In this document: piece after piece, positions 6,745 to 14,715 of the stretch
Layout of the letters: every line of letters begins with the position of its first letter
Numbering within the stretch: the stretch's first letter is position 1
Origin: Defluviibacillus sp043739385
GTDB lineage: Bacteria; Pseudomonadota; Gammaproteobacteria; Burkholderiales; Burkholderiaceae_C
DNA: 64,000 nucleotides
Assembly (NCBI GenBank): GCA_043739385.1
Contig: JAYUED010000007.1
Location: 62,001 to 126,000, forward strand
Direction of reading: 5' to 3'
Program-made: the position numbers and the translations under genes
Notes under the pieces: generated by a model
The model's database searches: none
What the model was told of the DNA's origin: nothing
Seen by the model: the letters and a program-made list of their open reading frames with translations, nothing else

Positions 6745-8589
6745 ATGCAACTCCATCCCACTGTCGCTGCCGTTACGCAGCGTATTTTCGAGCGTAGCGC
6801 CCCCACGCGCAGCGCTTATTTGCAACGCCTGAATGAGGCTGTGAATCGCCCGCCGGGCAACGAACGCATGGGCTGCGCCAACGTCGCTCATGCTTTTGCT
6901 GGTATGCCAGAGGACGACAAAACCACAGCGGTTACAGGCATCAGTAAATTCTGCGTCGTCACTGAGCGTGCGCCGCACATTGGCATAGTGACCGCTTACA
7001 ACGATATGTTGTCAGCCCATGCGCCCTTGCAGCAATACCCCGACATCGTCAAGGCCCAGGCCCGCGCCAGCGGTGCCACGGCTCAGGTGGCTGGCGGTGT
7101 ACCCGCCATGTGCGACGGCGTGACGCAAGGCACCCCAGGCATGGAACTCAGCCTGTTTAGCCGCGATGTGATTGCCATGGCGACCGCCGTCGCACTCAGC
7201 CACGACATGTTCGACGCCGCGCTGATGCTGGGCGTGTGCGATAAAATCGTTCCCGGCTTGCTGATTGGTGCCTTGCATTTCGGCCATTTGCCGATGGTGT
7301 TTGTGCCTGCCGGCCCCATGCCTTCAGGCTTGTCAAACAACGAAAAATCAAAGGTGCGTGAACTCGCTGCTCAGGGCCTTGTTGGGCGTGAAGCCTTGCT
7401 GGAAGCCGAGGGTCGCGCCTATCACGCCCCCGGCACCTGTACCTTCTATGGCACAGCTAACAGCAACCAAATGCTCCTCGAAGCCATGGGTCTGCATGTT
7501 CCCGGTACCGCCTTTGTCGCTCCAGGTGGCGTACTGCGCGACGAGTTGACCCGCGAGGCTACGCGTACCGTCCTCAGCATCACCAAAGCCAAACGCTTCG
7601 CCCCCATCGGGCAGGTGGTGGACGAGCGTTGCATCGTTAACGCCATGGTCGCGCTCTTGGCGACGGGTGGCTCTACCAATCACTTGATCCATTGGGTGGC
7701 CGTGGCCCGTGCTGCGGGTATCGTTATCGACTGGGACGATTTCGCTGCTCTGTCTGACGTGGTGCCCCTGCTGTCACATGTCTATCCCAACGGCAGCGCC
7801 GATGTGAACCAGTTCCAGGCCGCAGGCGGTACGGGTTACATCATCCAGGAACTTCTTAACGCGGGCTTCATGCACGAAGACGTGCTGACGGTACGCAAGG
7901 GCGGTCTCCGCGAATTCACCTGTGAACCGGCGCTTGACGGCGATACGCTGGTGTGGAATGCGACTGGCGTTTCCAAAGACGACACCATCGTGCGTCCCGC
8001 CACTGCGCCGTTCAGCGCCTCGGGCGGTTTGAAGCTATTGCAAGGCAATCTGGGTCGCAGCGTCATCAAAGTGTCCGCGGTGCCTGACGACCGCCACATC
8101 ATTGAAGCGCCTGCCCGCGTGTTCGATTCGCAAGACGATTTGCACGTCGCCTTCAAGGCTGGTGAGCTGAACCAAGACGTGATTTGCGTCGTTCGCTGGC
8201 AAGGCCCACAGGCCAATGGCATGCCCGAGCTGCACAAACTCACCCCGCCGCTGGCCGTGTTGCAAGGCAAAGGCTTTCGCGTGGCGCTGGTGACGGATGG
8301 CCGCATGAGCGGTGCATCTGGCAAAGTGCCTGCCGCCATTCATGTGTCCCCAGAAGCCGTCGCCGGTGGTCCGTTGGCCAAAGTTCAGAATGGCGACGTG
8401 ATCCGTCTGGATGCGGTAGCGGGCACCTTAGAGGTCAAAGTCGATGCCGCCGAGTGGGCTGCGCGCCCTGTCGCGAAAATGCCTGAAGCCCTGCGCGCTG
8501 CCAATAGCGTCGGCATGGGCCGCGAACTGTTTACCAACATGCGCCGCAGCGCGCTTACCGCTGAAGAAGGAGCTTCCTCATGGCTTTGA
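6745..8589 (+). CDS. edd: Phosphogluconate dehydratase (Entner-Doudoroff)
   Basis: 614 residues, full family length. It dehydrates 6-phosphogluconate to KDPG in the cytoplasm using a [4Fe-4S] cluster. IlvD/EDD motifs are present: TAYNDMLSAHAPL, GVPAMCDGVTQGTPGMELS, LGVCDKIVPGLLIGAL and PGTCTFYGTANSNQM, which hold the cluster cysteines, plus VTDGRMSGASGKVPAAIH near the C-terminus. Its stop codon overlaps the eda start by 10 bases, so the two are translationally coupled. The ribosome site is weak. No zwf, pgl or glk is adjacent. Confidence 0.96.
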   Translation: MQLHPTVAAVTQRIFERSAPTRSAYLQRLNEAVNRPPGNERMGCANVAHAFAGMPEDDKTTAVTGISKFCVVTERAPHIGIVTAYNDMLSAHAPLQQYPDIVKAQARASGATAQVAGGVPAMCDGVTQGTPGMELSLFSRDVIAMATAVALSHDMFDAALMLGVCDKIVPGLLIGALHFGHLPMVFVPAGPMPSGLSNNEKSKVRELAAQGLVGREALLEAEGRAYHAPGTCTFYGTANSNQMLLEAMGLHVPGTAFVAPGGVLRDELTREATRTVLSITKAKRFAPIGQVVDERCIVNAMVALLATGGSTNHLIHWVAVARAAGIVIDWDDFAALSDVVPLLSHVYPNGSADVNQFQAAGGTGYIIQELLNAGFMHEDVLTVRKGGLREFTCEPALDGDTLVWNATGVSKDDTIVRPATAPFSASGGLKLLQGNLGRSVIKVSAVPDDRHIIEAPARVFDSQDDLHVAFKAGELNQDVICVVRWQGPQANGMPELHKLTPPLAVLQGKGFRVALVTDGRMSGASGKVPAAIHVSPEAVAGGPLAKVQNGDVIRLDAVAGTLEVKVDAAEWAARPVAKMPEALRAANSVGMGRELFTNMRRSALTAEEGASSWL

Positions 8590-9230
8590 AACCTTTGCCC
8601 GACAACTTGTCCGCGCTGGACGTGATGCGCGATGCACCCGTCATTCCAGTCATCGTGCTACATAAATTAGAGCACGCTGTGCCTATGGCACGTGCTCTAG
8701 TAGCTGGTGGTATCCGAATGCTAGAGGTCACACTGCGCACTTCTGTTGCCCTGCAATGCATAGAAGCCATCGCCCGCGATGTACCCGAAGCCGTTATTGG
8801 CGCCGGAACCATCCGCAGCGTGGCTGATGCGCAGGCGTCCGTTGCCGCCGGTGCGCGTTTCGCTGTCAGCCCCGGCTATACCCATGCGGTGGGCAAAGCC
8901 TGCCATGTGCTGGGTCTACCGCTGCTGCCCGGTGTGGCCACAGGGAGTGAGATCATGATGGCGCAGGAAGACGGGTACACCGAACTCAAATTCTTTCCCG
9001 CCATGCAGGCCGGTGGTTTGGCCATGTTGAAAGCTTGGAGCGGGCCGTTTGGTGACGTGAAGTTTTGCCCTACCGGTGGCGTATCGATTGCAAACGCGAA
9101 AGACTTTTTAGGCTTAAGTAATGTCGCCTGCGTGGGCGGCTCGTGGCTGGTGCCCGCCGACGCGATGGAGCAGGGCGATTGGGCTCGGATTACGGCGCTG
9201 GCGCTGGCGGCGACGACACTGCGGGGGTGA
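8580..9230 (+). CDS. eda: KDPG aldolase (2-dehydro-3-deoxy-phosphogluconate aldolase)
   Basis: 216 residues. It splits KDPG into pyruvate and glyceraldehyde 3-phosphate. The Schiff-base lysine sits in TELKFFPAMQAGG, the upstream Glu in GIRMLEVTLRT, and the phosphate loop in FCPTGGVSI. It overlaps edd by 10 bases and ends at a hairpin. A second class I aldolase of the same fold, judged KDPGal-specific by context, lies at 13033-13671. Confidence 0.95.
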   Translation: MALKPLPDNLSALDVMRDAPVIPVIVLHKLEHAVPMARALVAGGIRMLEVTLRTSVALQCIEAIARDVPEAVIGAGTIRSVADAQASVAAGARFAVSPGYTHAVGKACHVLGLPLLPGVATGSEIMMAQEDGYTELKFFPAMQAGGLAMLKAWSGPFGDVKFCPTGGVSIANAKDFLGLSNVACVGGSWLVPADAMEQGDWARITALALAATTLRG

Positions 9231-9248
9231 GAGCGAATTCGATTTTTG

Positions 9249-9283
9249 AATGAAAAAACTACCTGAATGGTGGTTTTTTCATT
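9249..9283. terminator. Bidirectional terminator between eda and gloA
   Basis: AATGAAAAAACTACC, a TGAAT loop and GGTGGTTTTTTCATT pair along 15 bases with one G-U wobble. The stem has an A run on the left and a T run on the right. It can serve rightward eda and leftward transcription. Confidence 0.75.
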
Positions 9284-9322
9284 TCTGCCTGATAACGAGG
9301 CGGTTAAGGATGCTTTTGAGAC

Positions 9323-9733
9323 TTACCGCAGTCCCCCACCAGCACTTTCGTGCGTGCGCTGAATCAGTTCAATCTTGTACCCGTCCGGATCTGCCACAAA
9401 TGCGATCACTGTAGTACCACCCTTAACAGGCCCAGCTTCCCGCGTGACTACGCCGCCTGCGGCCTTGATCTTGTCGCAGGCCGCTGCTGCATCGGGCACT
9501 GCAAGCGCGATGTGACCGTAGGCGGTGCCCAGGTCATAGCTTTCAGTACCGTAGTTGTAAGTCAACTCCAGCTCTGCGTGGTCGGGGTTGTTGCCGTAGC
9601 CCACGAAGGCCAGCTTGTACTTGTATGCGGGGTTGTCCGAAGTGCGCAGCAGCTTCATACCCAAAATTTGGGTATAAAAATCAATAGAACGTTGAAGGTT
9701 GCCAACGCGGAGCATGGTGTGGAGGATTCTCAT
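9323..9733 (-). CDS. gloA: Lactoylglutathione lyase (glyoxalase I)
   Basis: 136 residues, typical of the nickel-type bacterial enzyme. It converts the methylglyoxal-glutathione adduct to S-lactoylglutathione. The four metal ligands are visible: His in RILHTMLRV, Glu in AELELTYN, His in YGHIALAV and Glu in YKIELIQR. It stands alone, leftward, 60 bases from the thioesterase gene. Confidence 0.95.
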   Translation of the reverse strand: MRILHTMLRVGNLQRSIDFYTQILGMKLLRTSDNPAYKYKLAFVGYGNNPDHAELELTYNYGTESYDLGTAYGHIALAVPDAAAACDKIKAAGGVVTREAGPVKGGTTVIAFVADPDGYKIELIQRTHESAGGGLR

Positions 9734-9793
9734 AGGTCAATTGTGCCGCTGAATGGTTAGGAACGGTGAGAAGAGGGTAAGTAGAGGTGATAG

Positions 9794-10393
9794 CTATTTA
9801 AGTTCAAACACCAGGCAAGTCGTAGTGGCATGCGCATACAGCTTACCGTCTGGCCCGACGATGCGGGCTTCGGCTGTGGCCAATTGGCGTCCACAGTGGA
9901 TCACGGTGCCAATGGCCCGCAACGGGCCGGACTTGATGGATGCGGCGCGTACGATATTCACACTCAACTCAGCGGTGGTGTAGCCCCGACCTACCGGCAT
10001 CAGCGTGTGGACGGCGCAGCCCAGCGCGGAATCGAGCAGCGTGGCATACCAACCGCCGTGCACTGTGCCCAGCGGGTTGTAGTGCTTTAGCTGAGGCACG
10101 CCTTGGAACACCGCCCGACCTTCACCCACCTCAATCAGTGAGAAATCCAGCGTGTCTGCAATGTGGGGGTAAGGCAGGTCGCCTGCCAACATGGCCTGCA
10201 TGATTTGCAGGCCGGTTTTACCGTGGATTTGATCGGGGCGTGCCAGGCCTGCTTTGCCGCCGCCGGCGGCCATGCGGGCTACTGCATCGTCACGCTCTTG
10301 AATCCATAGCACTTGTGTGACCTCTGCATTCAGAGCGGCTTTTACGGTGACTGTGTTGGGCGATGATGTTTGAGGCGTTGCTTTGGTATTCAT
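9794..10393 (-). CDS. PaaI-family hotdog-fold thioesterase
   Basis: 199 residues. The hotdog signature TVHGGWYATLLDSALGCAVHT holds the catalytic Asp and the HGG turn of PaaI-type acyl-CoA thioesterases. It ends GKLYAHATTTCLVF, the usual last strand. About 50 extra residues precede the domain (a variable region mentioning ...GKAGLARPDQIHGKTGLQIM). It is divergent from marR across a perfect palindrome, so the MarR protein probably controls it. The acyl-CoA substrate is not known. Confidence 0.85.
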   Translation of the reverse strand: MNTKATPQTSSPNTVTVKAALNAEVTQVLWIQERDDAVARMAAGGGKAGLARPDQIHGKTGLQIMQAMLAGDLPYPHIADTLDFSLIEVGEGRAVFQGVPQLKHYNPLGTVHGGWYATLLDSALGCAVHTLMPVGRGYTTAELSVNIVRAASIKSGPLRAIGTVIHCGRQLATAEARIVGPDGKLYAHATTTCLVFELK

Positions 10394-10420
10394 GTCATTT
10401 CCTCGGAAAAATTATATATA

Positions 10421-10447
10421 TTGTATATGCAATAATTGCATATACAA
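10421..10447. promoter_or_regulatory. Perfect 12-bp palindromic operator for the MarR regulator
   Basis: The arms TTGTATATGCAA (10421-10432) and TTGCATATACAA (10436-10447) are exact reverse complements around TAA. The site is 27 bases before the thioesterase start codon and 7 bases before the marR start codon, so one bound dimer could block both directions. Assignment to this MarR protein is by position. Confidence 0.75.
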
Positions 10448-10454
10448 TTAAGGC

Positions 10455-10955
10455 ATGGAAACACTAGTACCGCTTACCCGCGCTGAAACGCCAGTGGCTC
10501 CGTCCTCTGAGCTGACGCTACAAGGCTGTACCAACTTCAAGCTCCGTCAACTGATGCGCCGTATTTCCCAACATTACGACGACGAGGTGCGCCAAACCGG
10601 GCTGAAGACCACTCAGTATTCGCTGCTGTCGCATGTGTTGCACCTGGGACCGATACGTCCGGGTGATTTGGCTGCAGCAATGACGCTGGACGCCTCAACG
10701 CTTACACGAAACATGAAACCGCTGGTGCTGGCAGGGTGGCTGGTGGTAAGCGAAGGCAGCGATGGCCGCAGCCGCACTGTCACGCTGACTGACTCTGGAC
10801 ACCAAAAACGCACTGAAGCTCAGCAGCACTGGAAGGTCGCCCAACATCGCTTGAACGAGATGCTGGGTGTGCAACGCGTGGCTGCGCTCCACGCACTGAT
10901 TGATGAATCCCTGGGACTGCTGTCCCCTAACCTTGACGGAGCAACTGATGAATAA
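10455..10955 (+). CDS. MarR family transcriptional regulator
   Basis: 166 residues with a winged helix (QYSLLSHVLHLGPIRPGDLA ... TLDASTLTRNMKPLVLAGWL ... SEGSDGRSRTVTLTDSG) flanked by dimer helices, the normal MarR plan. It overlaps the MFS gene by 8 bases (ATGAATAA) and is divergent from the thioesterase. By analogy with MarR systems it would repress itself, the exporter and the thioesterase until a small ligand binds. The ligand is unknown. Confidence 0.9.
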   Translation: METLVPLTRAETPVAPSSELTLQGCTNFKLRQLMRRISQHYDDEVRQTGLKTTQYSLLSHVLHLGPIRPGDLAAAMTLDASTLTRNMKPLVLAGWLVVSEGSDGRSRTVTLTDSGHQKRTEAQQHWKVAQHRLNEMLGVQRVAALHALIDESLGLLSPNLDGATDE

Positions 10956-12213
10956 GCCCCAGAGTGAACCCCCACTGGCCACGTCAATGGCCATCCCAAT
11001 TCCGCCCACATCGAAATCCATTGCTGCCTGGTTGGTGCTTTTGGCCGCCGCGGGCACCTTTGCGTTGACGATGGGCACGCGCCAGACCATGGGCCTGTTC
11101 ATGAGTCCGCTCAACACGGCCACTGGCCTGGGCATTGGCAGCATCAGTCTGGCGTTTGCGTTTGGCCAACTTTGGTGGGGGCTGACCCAACCATTTGCTG
11201 GGGCGATTGCTGACAAAATAGGCGCTGGACGGGTGTTGTTACTGGGGGCTGTCTTGATTGCGGTGGGCACCTTCATCACCCCGTTGATGACGACCACAGC
11301 CGGATTGATTTTTGCCGTTGGCGTGCTGTCGGCGGGTGGTGCTGGCTTGGCCGGGCCCGCAGTCCTGATGTCCGCCACAACGCGGTTGATTCCACCAGCT
11401 AAGCGTGGTGTGGCAATAGGTATCGTCAATGCTGGTGGTTCATTCGGACAGTTTTTACTGGCACCGTTGGCGGGCATGTTGACAGCCACTTTCGGCTGGG
11501 CCAGCGCGCTGCAGGCTATGGGGTTGATTGTGTTGTTGGCTATTCCCGCAGCACTCATTCTCAAAGGCAATTCTGTGCAAGTCGCGGTACCTGGGCAAAA
11601 GACGGTGAGTACCGGTGAGGCGATCAAAGCTGCATTGCGTAATCCCAGCTTTTTGATGCTGGGTGCGGGCTTCTTTGTCTGTGGCTTTCACGTCGCGTTT
11701 TTAGCAACGCATTTGCCGGGTGTAATTGCCGCTTGTGGCTTGCCCGTTCAGATTGCGGGCTGGTCGCTGGGCATCATTGGCTTGTTCAACATCGTGGGCA
11801 GCTTGACTATGGGCTGGGCAATGGGACGCTGGCGTATGAAGTCGTTGCTGTCACTGATCTACGCCACGCGCGGTCTTGCCATTCTGGTGTTTGTGCTGGC
11901 ACCCAAGACCGAGCCGGTGGTTCTGATCTTTGCGGCGGTGATGGGCGTGACGTTCTTGTCTGTCGTACCACCTACTGCCGGGTTGGTCGCCAAATTTTTT
12001 GGTACGGCCAACATGGCCACGCTGTTTGGCATAGTGATGCTGTCGCACCAAGTGGGCGGATTTTTGGGTGTGTTTGTAGGCGGGAAAATCTTTGAAGCCA
12101 CCGGTGCATATGACTGGGTGTGGTATATCGACATTGTCCTGGCCTTGGGGGCTGCGCTGGTGAATTTACCGATCCGCGAGGCGCTGATGCCGGCCAAGGT
12201 GGCTAGCGCGTAA
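10948..12213 (+). CDS. MFS transporter, 12 membrane segments
   Basis: 421 residues, a normal MFS length. The GAIADKIGAGRVLLLG loop after helix 2 is the MFS signature, and helices continue to residue ~410. I chose the ATG at 10948 (MNKPQSE), with GACGGAG at 10935-10941, over the in-frame ATG at 10900 inside marR. It resembles monocarboxylate- or oxalate/formate-type carriers, but the substrate cannot be read from the sequence. Coupling to marR suggests an inducible carrier. Confidence 0.85.
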   Translation: MNKPQSEPPLATSMAIPIPPTSKSIAAWLVLLAAAGTFALTMGTRQTMGLFMSPLNTATGLGIGSISLAFAFGQLWWGLTQPFAGAIADKIGAGRVLLLGAVLIAVGTFITPLMTTTAGLIFAVGVLSAGGAGLAGPAVLMSATTRLIPPAKRGVAIGIVNAGGSFGQFLLAPLAGMLTATFGWASALQAMGLIVLLAIPAALILKGNSVQVAVPGQKTVSTGEAIKAALRNPSFLMLGAGFFVCGFHVAFLATHLPGVIAACGLPVQIAGWSLGIIGLFNIVGSLTMGWAMGRWRMKSLLSLIYATRGLAILVFVLAPKTEPVVLIFAAVMGVTFLSVVPPTAGLVAKFFGTANMATLFGIVMLSHQVGGFLGVFVGGKIFEATGAYDWVWYIDIVLALGAALVNLPIREALMPAKVASA

Positions 12214-12232
12214 TCTGAAGAAGCCTACACCC

Positions 12233-13036
12233 CTACACCGCCACCGTGTAGTTCAACGCCATACGCCCGCCGTCCACCACCACAATCTCGCCAGTGATGT
12301 AGCTGGCGGCGTCGCTGGCCAAGTAGGCCACGGTGTCGGCAATCTCACTGGGTGCGCCCAAGCGCTTCATCGGGGTGCGGCTGAGAATACGGGTTTTGGC
12401 ATCTTCGCTGGTTAGCACGGCTTTGGCAGCCAGTTCGGTCGCGATGGTGCCGGGAGCGACACTGTTGACGCGAATCCCTTTGTCTGCCAAGGCCAACGCC
12501 ATGGCCCGAGTCAGCTGGTTGATGCCGCCTTTGCTGACGTTATAGCTTGCAATAGTAGGGATGGCCAAGGTGCCGTTCACGCTGCTCATGTTGATAATGC
12601 TGCCGCTACCTACGATAGCCATCTCACGCGCTACGGCCTGAGCAACCAGAAAAGCGCCTTTTAAATTGACGCGCAGCACCGCATCGAAGTCAGCCTCGGT
12701 CACGTCCAGGAATTCAGCGGCCTTGAAGATTCCGGCGTTATTCACCAACACGTCGATGCGACCAAAGGTGGCGATGGTTTTGGCCACCAGCGCATCCACC
12801 TGGGTTTTGTCACCCACATCGCAATGAACATAAATAGCGTTCACCACAGGTGTTTGGACTTGCAGTTCAGCCGCCAATTCTTGGCCTTTGGTATCGTTCA
12901 CATCGGCAATGACGAGCTTTGCGCCTTCACGGGCAAAGCGGCGTATGCAAGCTTCACCGATGCCTTGCGATCCGCCTGTGACGAGGCAAACACGATCAGC
13001 TAGGCCGAAGTAAATTTCAGTATTTTTGTCATTCAT
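12233..13036 (-). CDS. SDR-family dehydrogenase of the sugar-acid locus
   Basis: 267 residues. The classical short-chain dehydrogenase features are present: the NAD(P) motif VTGGSQGIGEA, the NNAG motif, the Ser of INMSSVNG, and the YNVSK catalytic pair. It overlaps the KDPGal aldolase by 4 bases (ATGA) and is the last gene of the leftward operon. It may oxidise a sugar (galactose- or fucose-like) to the lactone feeding the pathway. The substrate is inferred from context only. Confidence 0.85.
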   Translation of the reverse strand: MNDKNTEIYFGLADRVCLVTGGSQGIGEACIRRFAREGAKLVIADVNDTKGQELAAELQVQTPVVNAIYVHCDVGDKTQVDALVAKTIATFGRIDVLVNNAGIFKAAEFLDVTEADFDAVLRVNLKGAFLVAQAVAREMAIVGSGSIINMSSVNGTLAIPTIASYNVSKGGINQLTRAMALALADKGIRVNSVAPGTIATELAAKAVLTSEDAKTRILSRTPMKRLGAPSEIADTVAYLASDAASYITGEIVVVDGGRMALNYTVAV

Positions 13037-13671
13037 GCGATTACCTGTTCTGTATAAGCTGCTATAAATTCAACAGCGTTGGCCTTGACCTCTGCCACAC
13101 TCATTCCCGGCTTGTAAAGTGCCGAGCCTATCCCGAAACCACTGGCCCCTGCTGCCCGCCATTCACGCATATTGCGCAGTCCGATGCCGCCTACTGGCAA
13201 CAGCAGCGTGTTGGCGCTCAGTACCGCACGCAGGGCTTTGACGACAGCCGGGCTGATTTGCTCAGCGGGGAACAGCTTTAAACCACTGGCCCCAGCCTCC
13301 AGCGCCGCAAAGGCTTCGCTGGGGGTGATGACGCCGGGCAGGCTAATCATGCCTAAACGCACCGTTTCGCGTACCACCGCAGGGTTGAAATTCGGAGACA
13401 CGATCAATTGACCGCCAGCGGCATGGACATCGCGCACATCCGCCAACGTCAACACTGTGCCTGCACCAATCAACGCGTTAGGCAAGGCAGACGCCATGGC
13501 TGCGATGCTGTCTAGCGGCTGGGGTGAGTTCAGCGGTACTTCGATCAACCGCCAGCCGGTGCTGACCAGGGCCGAGCCCACGGCGACGGCCTCTGTAGGA
13601 CGTAGGCCGCGCAAGATGGCGACCAGAGGCAGGATTTGGACGGCAGATGCAAATTGAGTGTGCAAGGTCAT
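13033..13671 (-). CDS. dgoA: 2-dehydro-3-deoxy-6-phosphogalactonate aldolase
   Basis: 212 residues of the KDPG/KDPGal aldolase family. The Schiff-base Lys is in ASGLKLFPAEQ, the Glu in WRLIEVPLNSPQ, and the phosphate loop in LLPVGGIGLRNM. It follows the KDGal kinase, and the pair is what separates it from the Eda at 8580. Together they make pyruvate and glyceraldehyde 3-phosphate in the De Ley-Doudoroff route. No Shine-Dalgarno is seen; the 40 bases upstream are an 8-bp tandem repeat. Confidence 0.9.
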   Translation of the reverse strand: MTLHTQFASAVQILPLVAILRGLRPTEAVAVGSALVSTGWRLIEVPLNSPQPLDSIAAMASALPNALIGAGTVLTLADVRDVHAAGGQLIVSPNFNPAVVRETVRLGMISLPGVITPSEAFAALEAGASGLKLFPAEQISPAVVKALRAVLSANTLLLPVGGIGLRNMREWRAAGASGFGIGSALYKPGMSVAEVKANAVEFIAAYTEQVIA

Positions 13672-13678
13672 GGTGTTC

Positions 13679-13710
13679 AGTGAAGCAGTGAAGCAGTGAA
13701 GCAGTGAAGC
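13679..13710. repeat. 8-bp tandem repeat (AGTGAAGC) x4 between dgoK and dgoA
   Basis: Four exact copies of AGTGAAGC end 7 bases from the dgoA start codon, with a decayed tail to about 13738. The unit is not a multiple of three and lies where a ribosome site should be, so copy-number change could alter dgoA translation. Confidence 0.9.
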
Positions 13711-13754
13711 AAAAAGTCAGTAAGGCAGTAAAGAAAAGCTTTGGGCTAATTTTT

Positions 13755-14690
13755 CTAATAATTTGGAAATGGTTTGACCGTGGTTTGCAATGTTTTTGAT
13801 AGCGACCATAGACCGTTCCATGTGCTCTCTGAACCAATTTGTTGTACTTTTATCTGACACAGGGCCAGCGCACGTGCGTAGCGCTGCGTAAGGGCCGGGG
13901 AGCCGATCACGATCACTTCACAGCCGGGCTCAGGATGCTCTGCCCGCAACTCTTCGCCAATCACCAAGCCCGAGAGGTAGCTGGCCAGCGCGGAGGGGGA
14001 TTTGCGGCCAAACAGAGCCAGAGTGCGGGTGCTGAACGCGGTGTTAAGCAGGCTTTGTGAACGTAGCGCATGGGTGACGCCATCGTCAAAGGCCTCAGTG
14101 TCCTCTGCTTCAGGGGGCGCGCCGTCAGCCATGCTGGGAAGGGTGCGGGCTAGCAGGGAATGTTGGCGCAGCAGCGCGAAGACTTCGCCTGTCATGTAAG
14201 AGCGAAAGTGCAGGATACGTTGCCCGCGCACCGTCACCCATTTGCTGTGCGTGCCGGGCAGCACAACCGTAGCTTCAACCCGACTCAGCAACTGCAAGGC
14301 GCCAAAGACTTGAATTTCTTCGCCTCGCATCACATCCGGGATGCCACTGTGCTCGCAACTCAGGCCGGGGACGATGGCGACAGGCGTTGTGATGCCCTCG
14401 GCATTGATCCATTGGAGTTTTGCACTTAATTCCTCAAAGCCCGCCGGACAGGCGCAGTAGGGGGCTTCCACCCAGCCTTGCTGACTGCCCGCCATGCCCG
14501 AAATTAAGGTCAATGAGGCGTTTGCGTCCAGCCAGTGTCCAAAGTTTGCTCTGAAAACAGAAGCAAATTGGCCGGCAGGTACTTTCAAAATACCTTGGTC
14601 AGATGTGCACTGGTCAATCACTTCACCGTGCTCACCCAGCAAGACGCCGCGCAACGCACTGGTGCCCCAATCAACAGCGATCAAAGTCAT
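13755..14690 (-). CDS. dgoK: 2-dehydro-3-deoxygalactonokinase
   Basis: 311 residues. It phosphorylates KDGal with ATP. The N-terminus MTLIAVDWGTSALRGVLLG is the phosphate loop of the sugar-kinase/actin fold, and VVLPGTHSKWV is a hallmark of DgoK. I chose the ATG at 14690 over an in-frame start at 14807 that would run 92 bases into the dehydratase gene. It lies 25 bases after that gene and 83 bases before dgoA. The C-terminal end beyond ~290 is weakly conserved. Confidence 0.9.
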   Translation of the reverse strand: MTLIAVDWGTSALRGVLLGEHGEVIDQCTSDQGILKVPAGQFASVFRANFGHWLDANASLTLISGMAGSQQGWVEAPYCACPAGFEELSAKLQWINAEGITTPVAIVPGLSCEHSGIPDVMRGEEIQVFGALQLLSRVEATVVLPGTHSKWVTVRGQRILHFRSYMTGEVFALLRQHSLLARTLPSMADGAPPEAEDTEAFDDGVTHALRSQSLLNTAFSTRTLALFGRKSPSALASYLSGLVIGEELRAEHPEPGCEVIVIGSPALTQRYARALALCQIKVQQIGSESTWNGLWSLSKTLQTTVKPFPNY

Positions 14691-14715
14691 GACAGTACCG
14701 CCTTCCCGAGACCCA

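Noticed and set aside
10695..11627. A 310-codon frame antisense to marR-MFS
   Set aside because: Pro/Ala-rich shadow without ribosome site, overlapping two well-supported genes.
13679..13738. CRISPR-like array
   Set aside because: The unit is 8 bases without spacers and no cas gene is present; it is a simple tandem repeat.
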